Assembly (NCBI GenBank): GCA_003991915.1
Contig: RQTK01000696.1
Location: forward strand, 81,727-145,726
Reading direction: 5' to 3'
DNA: 64,000 bases
Source: Elysia chlorotica
Lineage: Eukaryota > Mollusca > Gastropoda > Plakobranchidae
Both the position numbers and the translations under genes were made by a program. How positions within the stretch are numbered: position 1 is the stretch's first letter; each line of letters begins with the position of its first letter. The notes beneath the pieces were generated by a model. It was not told the DNA's origin. It made no database searches and saw only the letters and a program-made list of their open reading frames with translations. Of the stretch, positions 1 through 26,240 are shown one piece after another.

Positions 1-250
1 TATCTATCTATCTATCTCTAACACACACACACACACACACACACAATCACTCACTATGTGTTATCTTTTCATTTAGCTGTTATAATGATGTTAGTAAAAC
101 CGGCTGAGACAGGGGCTCAGGCTTTTTCCGGACTGTCTGTACATGGCAGCAGGTAGAATTACGAGACACATTAACTTAGAATCCATCAACTATAATTATA
201 GCCTATTTATTTAGTGTTTGCGTTAGACGTTAAGCAACCAACTGAACCTA
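1..250 (+). repeat. Short tandem repeats and a SINE 3'-tail relic
   Basis: The first 17 bases are a TATC run, followed by an AC run to about base 45. Bases about 100-236 resemble the 3' part of the tRNA-derived SINE family seen at 59,240-59,500: a 'gcctatttatttagtg' segment is followed by 'gttagacgttaagcaacc', matching the 'gttggacgttaaaccaacc' tail there. No A or B box is visible, so this is a 5'-truncated copy. Confidence 0.45.
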
Positions 251-259
251 AATCAATCT

Positions 260-390
260 GTTATAATCTTTCTTTCTCTTTGATCCTCTGCTTATCTCCC
301 CCTCCCTCTCCCTCTGTCTCTGTCTCTCTCTTTTTTTCTTTCTATCTCTCACTTTCTCTTTCTCTCTCTATTACTCTCTCTCGCTCATTA

Positions 391-421
<31 letters not shown>

Positions 422-480
422 GTATCTATCTATGTATTTATCTATGTATCTATATATCTATATATCTATTCACTTATCTA
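260..480. repeat. CT-rich and ATCT microsatellite tract
   Basis: Pyrimidine-rich low-complexity DNA changes from CT repeats into ATCT and then degenerate ATGTATCT repeats. The open frame across it (214-555) is compositional, made of Ser/Leu/Tyr-Leu repeats, and is not a gene. Confidence 0.85.
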
Positions 481-499
481 TGTCGAAAAAAAAAAACAA

Positions 500-1610
500 G
501 AAATGTGGAAGATCTTCAAAGAAAATGGATTAAACATAACCGCCGAAACGAATAAAAAAGTAGTGGACTTTCTTGACGTTGTTATCTCTAGACCTCAACA
601 CAGGAGTATACAAACCGTATATAAAAAAAACAGCACCATCCACCACCCGTAATCAAGAATCTCCCAAAAGGTATAGAAAAACGTTTATCAAACAATTCTA
701 CAACATCAATATATTCAACGAGGCAGCAAAACCGTACAACGCTGCCCTGAACGAAAACGGATACAAGCAGAAACTGAAATACGGAGAAGCCAAAACAAAC
801 AAAAGCGGAGCCAACAAGGAACCAAAACTACATAAAGATAACGCAAACGACGCAACAAAAGATACAAAAAAGTCAAGAAAGAGAAATAGTATCTGGTACA
901 ACCCCCCGTTTAGTTCTAATGTCAGTACAAACATTGAGAAAAAATGTTGCGGACTTTTAAATACGTGCTTCCCCCCAAGCAACAAGCTGCACAAAATCCT
1001 CAACAAAAACACCACAAAGTTAAGTTACAGCTGCATATCAAACATAAAACAAATTATCAATGGCCACAACAATGCAGTCCTTAGATCAGAAAAGATTAAA
1101 ACAAACGAAAAAGAAAAAACATATAACTGCCGGGACAAAGCGGCATGCCCACTTGATGGCCTGTGCCCCTGAAAAGGAGTTGTGTACAGAGCCACCGTCG
1201 TGCAATATGTAGACAGTAGGCATCACATCAAACGAATTCAAAACAAGATACAATCAGCACACATCAAGCTTCAGATTAAAACAAAACAAAAACAGCTACA
1301 ACACTCAGTGAACTAATAGGGAATTAAAAGAACAAAACATTGATTACAAAATTTCATGGGACATCGTCGAAAAAGCAGAGCCCTACTCCCCAGCAAGCGA
1401 GCGGTGCAACCTATGCATTTCAGAAAAATTTTACATCCTCAAGCTAAAACCAAGCCTCAACAAAAGAAGAGAGCTATACACAACTTGCCCGCACCGCTAT
1501 AAACACTTACTGCAAAACTTCAAAGGACAAGCGCTAGAAAAAGGCGGGATTCATGCAACCAAACGCCAGTTACGCCAGACGCCCGAAGAGAGCGGTTGAC
1601 AAAACCGCTC
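500..1610 (+). pseudogene. Penelope-like retroelement relic (RT end plus GIY-YIG region)
   Basis: Three shifted + frames carry successive pieces of one retroelement protein. From about 503 there is a VVDFLDV stretch typical of the region after the reverse transcriptase palm. Bases 573-1172 encode TGVYKPYIK, IWYNPPFS, NVSTNI, SYSC and CPLDGLCP-type segments that precede the endonuclease in this class. After 1172 the frame shifts again to give GVVYRATV, FKTRYNQH, EPYSP and CNLC segments, matching the GIY-YIG endonuclease region. At least three frameshifts and an in-frame stop near 1315 make it dead. It ends by an ATCT microsatellite. Assignment to Penelope-like elements rests on remembered family motifs. 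Confidence 0.6.
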
Positions 1611-1665
1611 GAAACACATGTGTCGCAAGAAATGGCCGTTATCTCAAGGTAGGGCAATACAATAA

Positions 1666-1794
<129 letters not shown>

Positions 1795-1916
1795 TTGACA
1801 CTTGTTGTTTCTATTTGTCTTTCTATCTGTTATCACTCTCCCAATCTTTCTCTTCTCGCTTTTACTAAATGCGATAAACTGAATACTCCCTAGTCTCAAA
1901 ATAAAGCGCCTTTTAA

Positions 1917-2647
1917 GTTAAACGTCTTCCCGGCTCCCATAGGAAATCACTTACTGGCATTGGGTCACGAGACTGGTATCTGACAATTTATTTACATGTC
2001 CCTTTACATAAATAGATCGGCTACATCAGCAATGCTTGGTCTCAGCCAATCACATAATACTTTAGCCGAATCAAACAGGAAACAGGCACTTCGATCATAT
2101 TAATAAGATAGGGCTAAAGTGCGTAAAGGTGACAGGTGTTGTATCATGTGAAATGTCAAGCAAACAATTGATATTGTTGTTTCCAGATATGCCTAAAGTT
2201 ATATAATCATGCCAAGCAGTGTTCAAGAAATAGGTTCTAAGTACAAATCGGGGAGAAAGGGGGAGGTTTGTGTGGGAAAAGGGAGGGGGGGGGGTAACAA
2301 ACATTATTTTAAACGACTTGTTAATGCATCGCGCAAACCTGGATAAATCAATCACAAAAAAAAAGAAGAATTTGATCTAGAGGTTTCAATACTGATGAAA
2401 CAAAAACATCAAATGCTAAATAGTCGGGAAGAATGTCTGTCATTCAAATCTCAGCCGTTGCCCCTGTTTCTGTAAAAGACTCTTCTGGAGAGTTGGAAGA
2501 GATAAAACAAATCATAGATTACAAGCTATTCGTCACGGGTTCGGTTTGGTTTGTTGTTTTCTTAATGTCCGTCGTTAGCAACTAAACTACATGGCAGATG
2601 CCTCAGACATTATTTAATGTCTGACTGTTTTACGTGCTGTCAGACAG
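1917..2647. repeat. 731-bp direct repeat, copy 1
   Basis: It begins at 'gttaaacgtcttcccggctc' and ends at 'gtgctgtcagacag'. A second copy of the same length lies at 2854-3584, differing by scattered substitutions and small indels. The unit contains a reversed SINE-tail motif near 2536-2580 ('ggtttggtttgttgttttct', then 'taatgtccgtcgttagcaac') and a G run near 2284. No coding potential was recognised. The small open frames on the reverse strand (2095-2355 and 3173-3379) are shared by both copies and look non-coding. Confidence 0.9.
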
Positions 2648-2853
2648 AGATAGAGCGGGAATATCGATTATCGGCCGTCACATTATGCTTACAATAGCCC
2701 AACAAAAAGCCAAGGGAACATCTTCAACAAGGTGACCCGAGTCTGGATAGAACCTAAGACACCGTGCGCTGTGCAGTTAAAAAAACTCATTACCGGTTAC
2801 CTCAACGACACTGGTAGCGTCCGGGGCTGACGGGCAGAAAGCTCATAACTTAT

Positions 2854-3584
2854 GTTAAACGTCTTCCCGGCTCCCATAGGGAATCACTTATCGGCATTGG
2901 GTCACGAAACTAGTATCTGGCAATTTATTTACATGTCCCTTTACACAGATAGGTCAGCTACATCAGCAATGCTTGGTCTCAGCTAATCACATAATACTTT
3001 AGCCGAATCAAACAGGAAACAGGCACTTCGATCATATTAATAAGATAGGGGTAAAGTGGGTAAAAGTGACAGGTGTTGTATCATGTAAAATGTCAAGCAA
3101 AAAATTGATATGGTTGTTTCCAGATATGCCTTAAGTTATATAAGTATGCCAAACAGTGTTCAGAAATAGGTTCTAACTACAAATCGGGAAGAAAGGGGGA
3201 GGTTTGTGTGGGAAAAAAGGGGGGGGGGGGGGAATAAACATTATTTTAAACGACTTGTTAATGCATCGCGCAAACCTGGATAAATCAATCCAAAAAAAAA
3301 GAAGAATTTGATCTGGAGGTTTCAATACTGATGAAACAAAAACATCAAATGCTAAACAGTCGGGAAGAATGTCTGTCATTCAGATCTCAGCCGGTGCCCC
3401 TGTTTCTGCGAAAGACTCTTCTGGAGAGCAAGAAGAGATAAAACAAATCATAGATTACAAGCTATTCGTCACGGGTTCAGTTTGGTTTGTTTTTTTTCTT
3501 AATGTCCGTCGTTAGCAACTAAACTACATGGCAGATGCATTAGACATTATTTAATTTCTGACCGTTTTACGTGCTGTCAGACAG
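2854..3584. repeat. 731-bp direct repeat, copy 2
   Basis: Second copy of the unit at 1917-2647, in the same orientation and separated by 206 bases of unrelated sequence. The base just before the repeat and the base just after it do not show an obvious target-site duplication. The sequence after copy 2 reads 'gctcatagttcgaatct', which resembles a tRNA B box, so a SINE fragment may abut it. Confidence 0.9.
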
Positions 3585-6009
3585 CTCATAGTTCGAATCT
3601 TATCTGATTCCCCCCTTAGCCTCATCTCCGTATGGAAAATTATAACAAATTTCCAAACCAGATGAATAAAGTTTACCTTCCCTAATAATAATAATAATAA
3701 TAATAATAATAGCAAATAACAAATAATTATAACAACAATAATAAATGTTTCACACTAGTTATAATAACGATTACAATAATAAAACCTCGTCGCCTTCGGA
3801 ATCAGTAATTCTATAGAGCATAGATCTATGATATAGAGCGAATTTGCGTCACTGTGTGATCATGAACTCTTTGGGTAATCGATATTAGACCTTATCGATA
3901 ACCCAATGCCTTTTCTATAATTTTAGTCTCATAAGTGAGAAACACAGGAAGACGAAGTAAATAGATTCACTGGGTTGTGCGAACTATTTGTTTTAATATA
4001 ATTTACATACTATTAAGTTTGAAATTTGTTGACAGAAAGTATGGTTGTTTGGGTTTATAAAAAGTGACTGGATCGTAGGGTATAGCTAGTGGAAATCAAT
4101 TTACTTGTAAAATCTTCGGATTCCTTGAAAATGATCCACTTTACTTAGTTTTTGTATCAAGCCGCATTGTTTATAATTTGCATAGAATATTACTACGCAC
4201 TTCATTCACAAACAAGCTCAAAAACGTTTGATGGCGATCACTTCATCCTGGTCCTTGATCATCCTGGTTCTTTGAGAAACACCCGTACGAAAACATTGAA
4301 AGAGGTTTCACGTGGGTTCGTATGTCACTAAGGACGCTCCTGATTATTGTTTTCCTTGCTGAAATATCAAAATAACAATTTTCTGTAAATAACATTGCAA
4401 TTTCCTCACGACAATGTCTATAATTACAGAAACGCTGTCCCTTACGAAACATGGCGCCCTTTGGAGCAAGATGCCGACGGTATTTCGAAGAGTAAACCAG
4501 ATATATCGCTCTAGTTCATCTGTAGAATTAGGCCTAGATCTAGATGTAGATCTAGATCAAATCTATTATTAGACTCTTTTTAGAGTTTAAATCTAAATTT
4601 AGCTTTAGATCTATATTCAGATGCCTAGATATCTATCTTTTAAGTTAATCATTGAATATAAGTTAATCATTGAATATATAGCCTACGAATACAAACAAAA
4701 ATCAGGGATATTTCTAGAATAGAGACATAGATCTAGTTCTAGATTATAAACTGGTGCAGTGTATAGATTCTAGATCTATATAGATCTATATTTTTTATAT
4801 ATGGATCTAATATCTCGATCTAGGTCTAAACAAAAACGAGTAGATTTATATCTAGATCTGCATATTTTAAACTACATCTGAGATTCAAAACCTCGGAGCT
4901 AATTATATGGCAATGTAAATGAAAGTGGCTATTTGTCCGGTAGCCAAATTATAGCCAATGATCAATCTACAGGCTATTCCTTTGGCAGCCTTAGGTTCTA
5001 GTTTCTTGGCGATCCATCCATCCCATTGGATGTGACAGCATCGTTACAAGATTCTGCTGTTATGATTATCTGTCACCAGATTGTTACCATTCTTCTGCTC
5101 GCCTCAACAGCATTGTAAACGCCATTATAAAATTTCCTTCTCATTTTTAAGTGTGATAACTTTTACCTCCATGCACTACTTCCAGTTTTCTATAAAAAAG
5201 AAAAGCAGTTGTATCATTCTGCTGTCACATTTGTTTCTTTTCACCTTTTTGTTCCCTCCATTACCCTGCTTTTGTATCCTCTTCAACATGCCCCCTCTCC
5301 TCCTTTTGTTCATCTTCCTGCTCCCCCCTTATCTAATCCCTAATACATTTTTTTTTTCTTTTTGTTGAAAAATTAAAGAAACTTACTGGATGCCATAAAC
5401 TGTAAAGAAAAATAATTAATATTAATGTATAGGCCTACTAGCATTGCACCTTCAACAGCTTTCAACCTTTGAGAAAAGATGGACTTTGAATCCTTTTTCA
5501 AATCAAACTCTTTAGACATTATTTTTCACTACTGTTTGAAGTTGAACATCCCATGGGGGCACTGCAAGCTTTGCTGCCAAAGTGCAATAGTTACACCGGG
5601 CTAGGGCTAGCCTCCCACATCAGGTTTACAGCACTTCTTGGTTTGCTTCTCACTCAGACATCAGGGTTCAGAATGTGATGGGGCACTTCCTCCTGGCTCT
5701 ATGACCCATAATAATCACTCTCACTAGAAAACTGAAGCTTCGCAGCACTTCAGTATGTAGAGCTTTAGAGAGCATTTTATGTTTCAATACCATTGACTTT
5801 AAATGTTACTAAAAAATTATAACCACCCTCATGTGAAGATTAAAACTTAGTATCATTTCTGAATTTCTATTGTTTGGATATACATGGTTTACTTTAAACA
5901 GTGCTCAAACATTTTTATTATTACCAATGATCTGGATACAATATTATTATTATTTGCTCAAATTCATATACACATAATATTGCATACCTTTCTTTTTGTG
6001 TTATTTCAG
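3585..6009. other. Upstream region of DMTF1, no gene recognised
   Basis: About 2.4 kb of AT-rich DNA. It holds a short AAT microsatellite (3685-3711) and a dense cluster of TCTAGATC/AGATCT-type motifs (about 4510-4870). At 4449-4457 the sequence 'aacatggcg' resembles a YY1 site and is the only GC-rich spot, so an untranslated first exon of DMTF1 could lie here, but no splice path was established. The open frame at 5081-5368 is T-rich and unsupported. Confidence 0.5.
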
Positions 6010-6038
6010 ATGTTTTGTGATTGGGTTCCTGGGTGACA

Positions 6039-21275
<15,237 letters not shown>

Positions 21276-21660
21276 AACTAGAAGTTAATGTCAGGAAATA
21301 TGTAGTTTTCTGTTAAGTTTTTTTTTTTTTCTGGAATTGCAGAAACCAAGAACATTTGATCAATATAGAATTGTATTTACTTCGTCACCCTATTGAGGTT
21401 ATTTCCGTGGGAATGTAGTTTCATGCTCCAGTTAATCTAGTCAAACTCGTTTCCATCTTGTTGTTTGCTTTCAAAGAACCTTCATTTTCCTCTCCATTCA
21501 TTCCGTATTTAATGTTTTTATCCTGCATGATCTATTAGTTGAAATGTAACAATTGGAGAAACATTTTTTTTCTTCATATAAGGGTAGCAACATCATAGTA
21601 TTTGTACTTTCAGGAAGTAAAATATGCATGAACATTAAATACACAGGAAAGAGAAATAGA
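21276..21660 (+). other. DMTF1 3' UTR, proximal part
   Basis: AT-rich sequence directly after the DMTF1 stop codon (TAA at 21273-21275), with no further open frame. It probably belongs to the 3' UTR. No strong polyadenylation signal is evident before the tandem repeat at 21661. Confidence 0.5.
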
Positions 21661-22508
21661 TAAATTGTAGTTGTTTCTTAAGTAATATGTAGATGTAAAT
21701 GAAATGATTTGTTTCAAATGTTGATGTATTGGAAAATAACATGATGGTTTTATCATCATTTCAAAGCAGATAACTAAGATATTTTCAGAATGACTGACAT
21801 AAAGAAATATATGAGTATTTTACAGCTCAGTCAAGTGTTCACATTAAAAAATCAGTCAGTCTTTTTTTTTTGTTCTTTCATATACTTATAAGCATTCTAT
21901 ACCAAGTGGGTGACCATTTGGCTATGAGTATGGCTCTTGTATTGATTTTGTGAGTAGTGCCATTACTATAAGAATCTCAATGCACTTTTTTTTCTAATAT
22001 CAAAATGGCAATTTTTTAATTATCTGATTTGCATTTGTATCATGGCCATTACACTTTCATGTAACTACAATCTATGAAAGGGTATCCAAAGTGTTTTCAT
22101 TAAATGGATGCTTCACTTTCCGGCCGCACTGTTTCTTTTTTATACATATTTTTGAGAGATCGACCTTAAATGATTCAACAGAATTTCAAGTTTATCAGCT
22201 GTGGGCGCTAAGAGTCTAATGAAACTAATGACTGCGAGAGGACTGTTTAATGGATTTTCTTATTTCAATGGCTTTCTTAGTTCACTGATATTCAATCAAT
22301 TTAAATCTAGTTATTTACTAGTTGTCCTCAGCCAGGGCCATTCTATCTAGTTAACACAATGCTTTTCTCAGAACAAGGGAAAGCATCACCTCTTTCATCA
22401 ATTTCAAGAATTGGAAACATTTATGATATATAACGTTCATTGTTTTATTTTCAAAATGTTATATCATGCATTAGTAGGGACTGAAGTATTTTAAACCAAG
22501 CATCAATT
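21661..22508. repeat. 848-bp tandem duplication, copy 1
   Basis: The unit begins 'taaattgtagttgtttctta' and is followed immediately by a second copy at 22509. It is non-coding and lies in the 3' flank or UTR of DMTF1. The copies are almost identical, which suggests a very recent event. Confidence 0.93.
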
Positions 22509-23374
22509 TAAATTGTAGTTGTTTCTTAAGTAATATGTAGATGTAAATGAAATGATTTGTTTCAAATGTTGATGTATTGGAAAATAACATGATGGTTTTA
22601 TCATCATTTCAAAGCAGATAACTAAGATATTTTCAGAATGACTGACATAAAGAAATATATGAGTATTTTACAGCTCAGTCAAGTGTTCACATTAAAAAAT
22701 CAGTCAGTCTTTTTTTTTTGTTCTTTCATATACTTATAAGCATTCTATACCAAGTGGGTGACCATTTGGCTATGAGTATGGCTCTTGTATTGATTTTGTG
22801 AGTAGTGCCATTACTATAAGAATCTCAATGCACTTTTTTTTCTAATATCAAAATGGCAATTTTTAAATTATCTGATTTGCATTTGTATAATGGCCATTAC
22901 ACGTTCATGTAACTACAATCTATGAAAGGGTATCCAAAGTGTTTTCATTAAATGGATGCTTCACTTTCCGGCCGCACTGTTTCTTTTTTATACATTTTTT
23001 TTATTTAAACATATTTTTGAGAGATCGACCTTAAATGATTCAACAGAATTTCAAGTTTATCAGCTGTGGGCGCTAAGAGTCTAATGAAACTAATGACTGC
23101 GAGAGGACTGTTTAATGGATTTTCTTATTTCAATGGCTTTCTTAGTTCGATGATATTCAATCAATTTAAATCTAGTTATTTACTGGTTGTCCTCAGCCAG
23201 GGCCATTCTATCTAGTTAACACAATGCTTTTCTCAGAACAAGGGAAAGCATCACCTCTTTCATCAATTTCAAGAATTGGAAACATTTATGATATATAACG
23301 TTCATTGTTTTATTTTCAAAATGTTATATCATGCATTAGTAGGGACTGAAGTATTTTAAACCAAGCATCAATTT
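22509..23374. repeat. 848-bp tandem duplication, copy 2
   Basis: Head-to-tail copy of 21661-22508. It differs by a few substitutions and an 18-base T/A-rich insertion near 22996. It ends at 'ccaagcatcaattt', after which unique sequence resumes. Confidence 0.93.
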
Positions 23375-23732
23375 CCATAGACCTAAATACCTCTACAGAA
23401 ATAAAGCATATTTTTTTTATTATCCCAGATGCATTTTCCAAGCCAATGGTATGGTAACTTGTTGCTCCAAATCGACTTTTATTTCATGCAACCCATGAAA
23501 CATGAAAAATTATTCACAAAATGAATCATGTATTCTGATTTCATTTATTTATAGTTTTGACAAGTCACAAAGAGAATTTATCTGATATTTCTCTTGCCTT
23601 TTATCGTTTTATGTAAAAGGATGACTTTGATGCACGATGCACTAAAGAAATGAAATAACGTGGTAGTTAAAACACATATTTAGTGTTTAATGCTGCTCTC
23701 TGCATTGTTTTACTGTCTATGTATGTGTGAAT

Positions 23733-23738
23733 AATAAA
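23733..23738 (+). terminator. Candidate DMTF1 polyadenylation signal AATAAA
   Basis: AATAAA occurs about 2.4 kb after the DMTF1 stop, downstream of the 848-bp duplication. It is the first canonical + strand signal I noted there with T-rich sequence following. AATAAA is common in AT-rich DNA, so this is only a candidate. Confidence 0.3.
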
Positions 23739-25229
23739 TATTACTGCCATTAATGAGACTCTTCTCTTTTTAAGAATCTTTAAATTCATTTCTGTCTATG
23801 AGATAGGCTTGTTAGATCAAGGAAATACACCTGTATTTTAATTATATATTTTTTTAAATCTCACAACTCATATTGCTCCAGTCTTTTTTAAATCATAGAA
23901 CTGTACTTTAGCCTACCAATCTGAGAAACAATGTCATGTATAGTATATTTCAATAATAACTTTTTTAAATATGATCTATCTAAGTCTCCAAGTTAAAAGT
24001 CACTTTAATTTAATTTCAGATAAACTTAAAGGAAACTTCTTTATTGTTGGGCTCAAGTATGAAGATGCATGTGTACAAAATATAATTCATGACAAGATCA
24101 GAGATTATAATAGTTTGGGTGAATAGACTCCATTGGACTCCTCCTAGTAGATACAAATTACAACTATGTTACTATTAAATTAACAAAAAACTTAACCAAA
24201 ATGATAACTTTTCCTTTAAGAATTTTCTTGGAAAATCAAAATGATTTATATGTAAATGTAGTCCCCACATCCTCACTGCCTTATACATGTACATGATTTC
24301 TAGTGAGATCAAATCTTATTGCAGAATTTCCAGGCTAGGGAGAGATATTCTTCAAGAGAGAAACATCAAAATTGAAAAGGATTTTTTCAAAACTTGATTC
24401 GGTCCAGTTTGGAAGGGAAAAAATGTCTATAGTACTTAAGGTTTATTTTATACCTTCCCTTTTTCATTGCTTTCAAAATGGTTTGATGTCAGGCTAGGAA
24501 GAATATCGCCAATTGAAAATTATAAAAATCTACTTTCTTGAAATAAAAAAATATTTTGCAATTTTCGAAATTTTACTGATGGCGAATCAAGCTTTGAAAA
24601 AAAAAACGCTATCTAATTATGTTAATGTGGCAGAGGGCATATCACTGGAAAAAATAATTGACAGAAAACAAAAAATATTCTCAATAATCTTGTTTTATTT
24701 GGTCCAAAAGAAACTGAAGCTGCAAAAACAAAGACTGAAAGTGAGCCATGAATAAAATGAAACAAAACAGAGAATGCCTTAAGTATTTATTCCACATACA
24801 TGTCCTTTGTAAGTACCAAAGTCTTAGAAATAGAATGAAAAAAAAAAGTGTAAGCACCATAAACCAAGAATGCATACATGTAGTTTCTTGTGCACTGAAA
24901 AAAAAAATTTTTTAAAGATGAATAGGATCAAATATTTCCTAAGGACACCATTCAAATCTAGTCTTGGGAGTATATATCCATACATTAAAAATGGGAAAAC
25001 TAACCTATTGAGCCCAGTATACAGCCACACTATAATACCGGTGAACCGGTAAGCCCTCGAAATAAAGGTTTAAAAAAGGGATTTTCCTGACCTATATTAT
25101 AAGAAGTTTCCACTTCCCTCACACTTTAGAAAATTAATGGCTGTGGCCAGTGCTGGTTATTTTTCTTGTATCTTTGAGTCATTTTGTGCAACAAGTAAGT
25201 AGCTCTAGCAAACAAGCTAGGTTTAGTAC

Positions 25230-26240
25230 ACAATATGTGATGGATAATTTTGATGAATTCTTAGAATAAGACGTAGATTTGAGTGATCCATACCCAGAAA
25301 CTGATAAAGTGATTAAGAGTCTGTTTCAGATGACAAAGTTTCTAGATCTTGGGAGGATGAAATAGTTAAGTCTAACCCTGCTCCTAGCCCTGATGAGGAG
25401 CCCAGGTAGAGGGATATTTTTAGGCTCAAAAGGTTACGCTTTCCAACATTACACAAAGTTTAAAATTAGTTGACATCATCACTGAAAACATTGAGTACAG
25501 GGAAACTTTTCAGTGTTAAAATGTAATGCATTTGCCTGTCTTTGTGTAACATTTTTATTCAAATTAGTTTTTTTAAATAAGATGACTCTTACACTTTAGG
25601 GAAGACATTCTTTAAAAATAAAAATGCACATTTTATCTTTGTTATGTGATATAAAGTAATTAAGAAATGAAATAATAAGTTAGTCTTAAAGTACTAAATT
25701 CGTAAATTATAATTCTTTGCTGTTTAATAAATATTAATGCCTGTTAAAAGTATTATATGACCAATTCAAGAGATTATTATAGGTATAATTCAAGAGGTGA
25801 TTTGTCATAACTGAGTATAAACATTTATACATCACATATTCATAAACGTTTGATATAATAACTAATACTTCTGTAGAGAAGGTGCGGGCAAGACAAGGCT
25901 TTTAGCTCATAATATCATCATTGATTGACTAGTCCAGTTAAAGCGTTTATTACTTTTTAAAATTTTATTTAAATTCTCTATAGGGAGAACAATAATTTTT
26001 TCCTTTGATTGGTGATGAAACAATTATCAAATCTCAGTAGACCACACAGCATCTCTGAACTTACCCGAGAAGAAAAGAAGGTGCATTGTATTGATTAAAA
26101 ACAACCCAAGAGGTTGATCTACAACAACCTTGCCAGCATTGCTTAACAGAGATCTCGCAGTTAAACCACACTCAGATAAAACTTATCATGATCACGAAAT
26201 AAGCACAGCAGAAGAATTGTGTGAGGAAACATCAAAAAGA
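25230..26240 (+). pseudogene. Probable piggyBac-type transposase relic
   Basis: Two separated coding-like remnants on the + strand. Bases 25237-25410 read as an acidic start (MDNFDEFLE, SDPYPETD, SRSWEDEIV, PSPDEEPR) in two frames. Bases 26020-26230 read RRCIV, KNNPRG, STTT and, in another frame, CQHC, resembling the cysteine-rich C-terminal tail of piggyBac transposases. The catalytic core is absent and frames are broken. The assignment rests on weak motif resemblance, and no clear TTAA-bounded terminal repeats were found around it. Confidence 0.35.

Noticed and set aside
5081..5368. 95-residue frame upstream of DMTF1
   Set aside because: T-rich composition with hydrophobic bias; no family resemblance or splice link.
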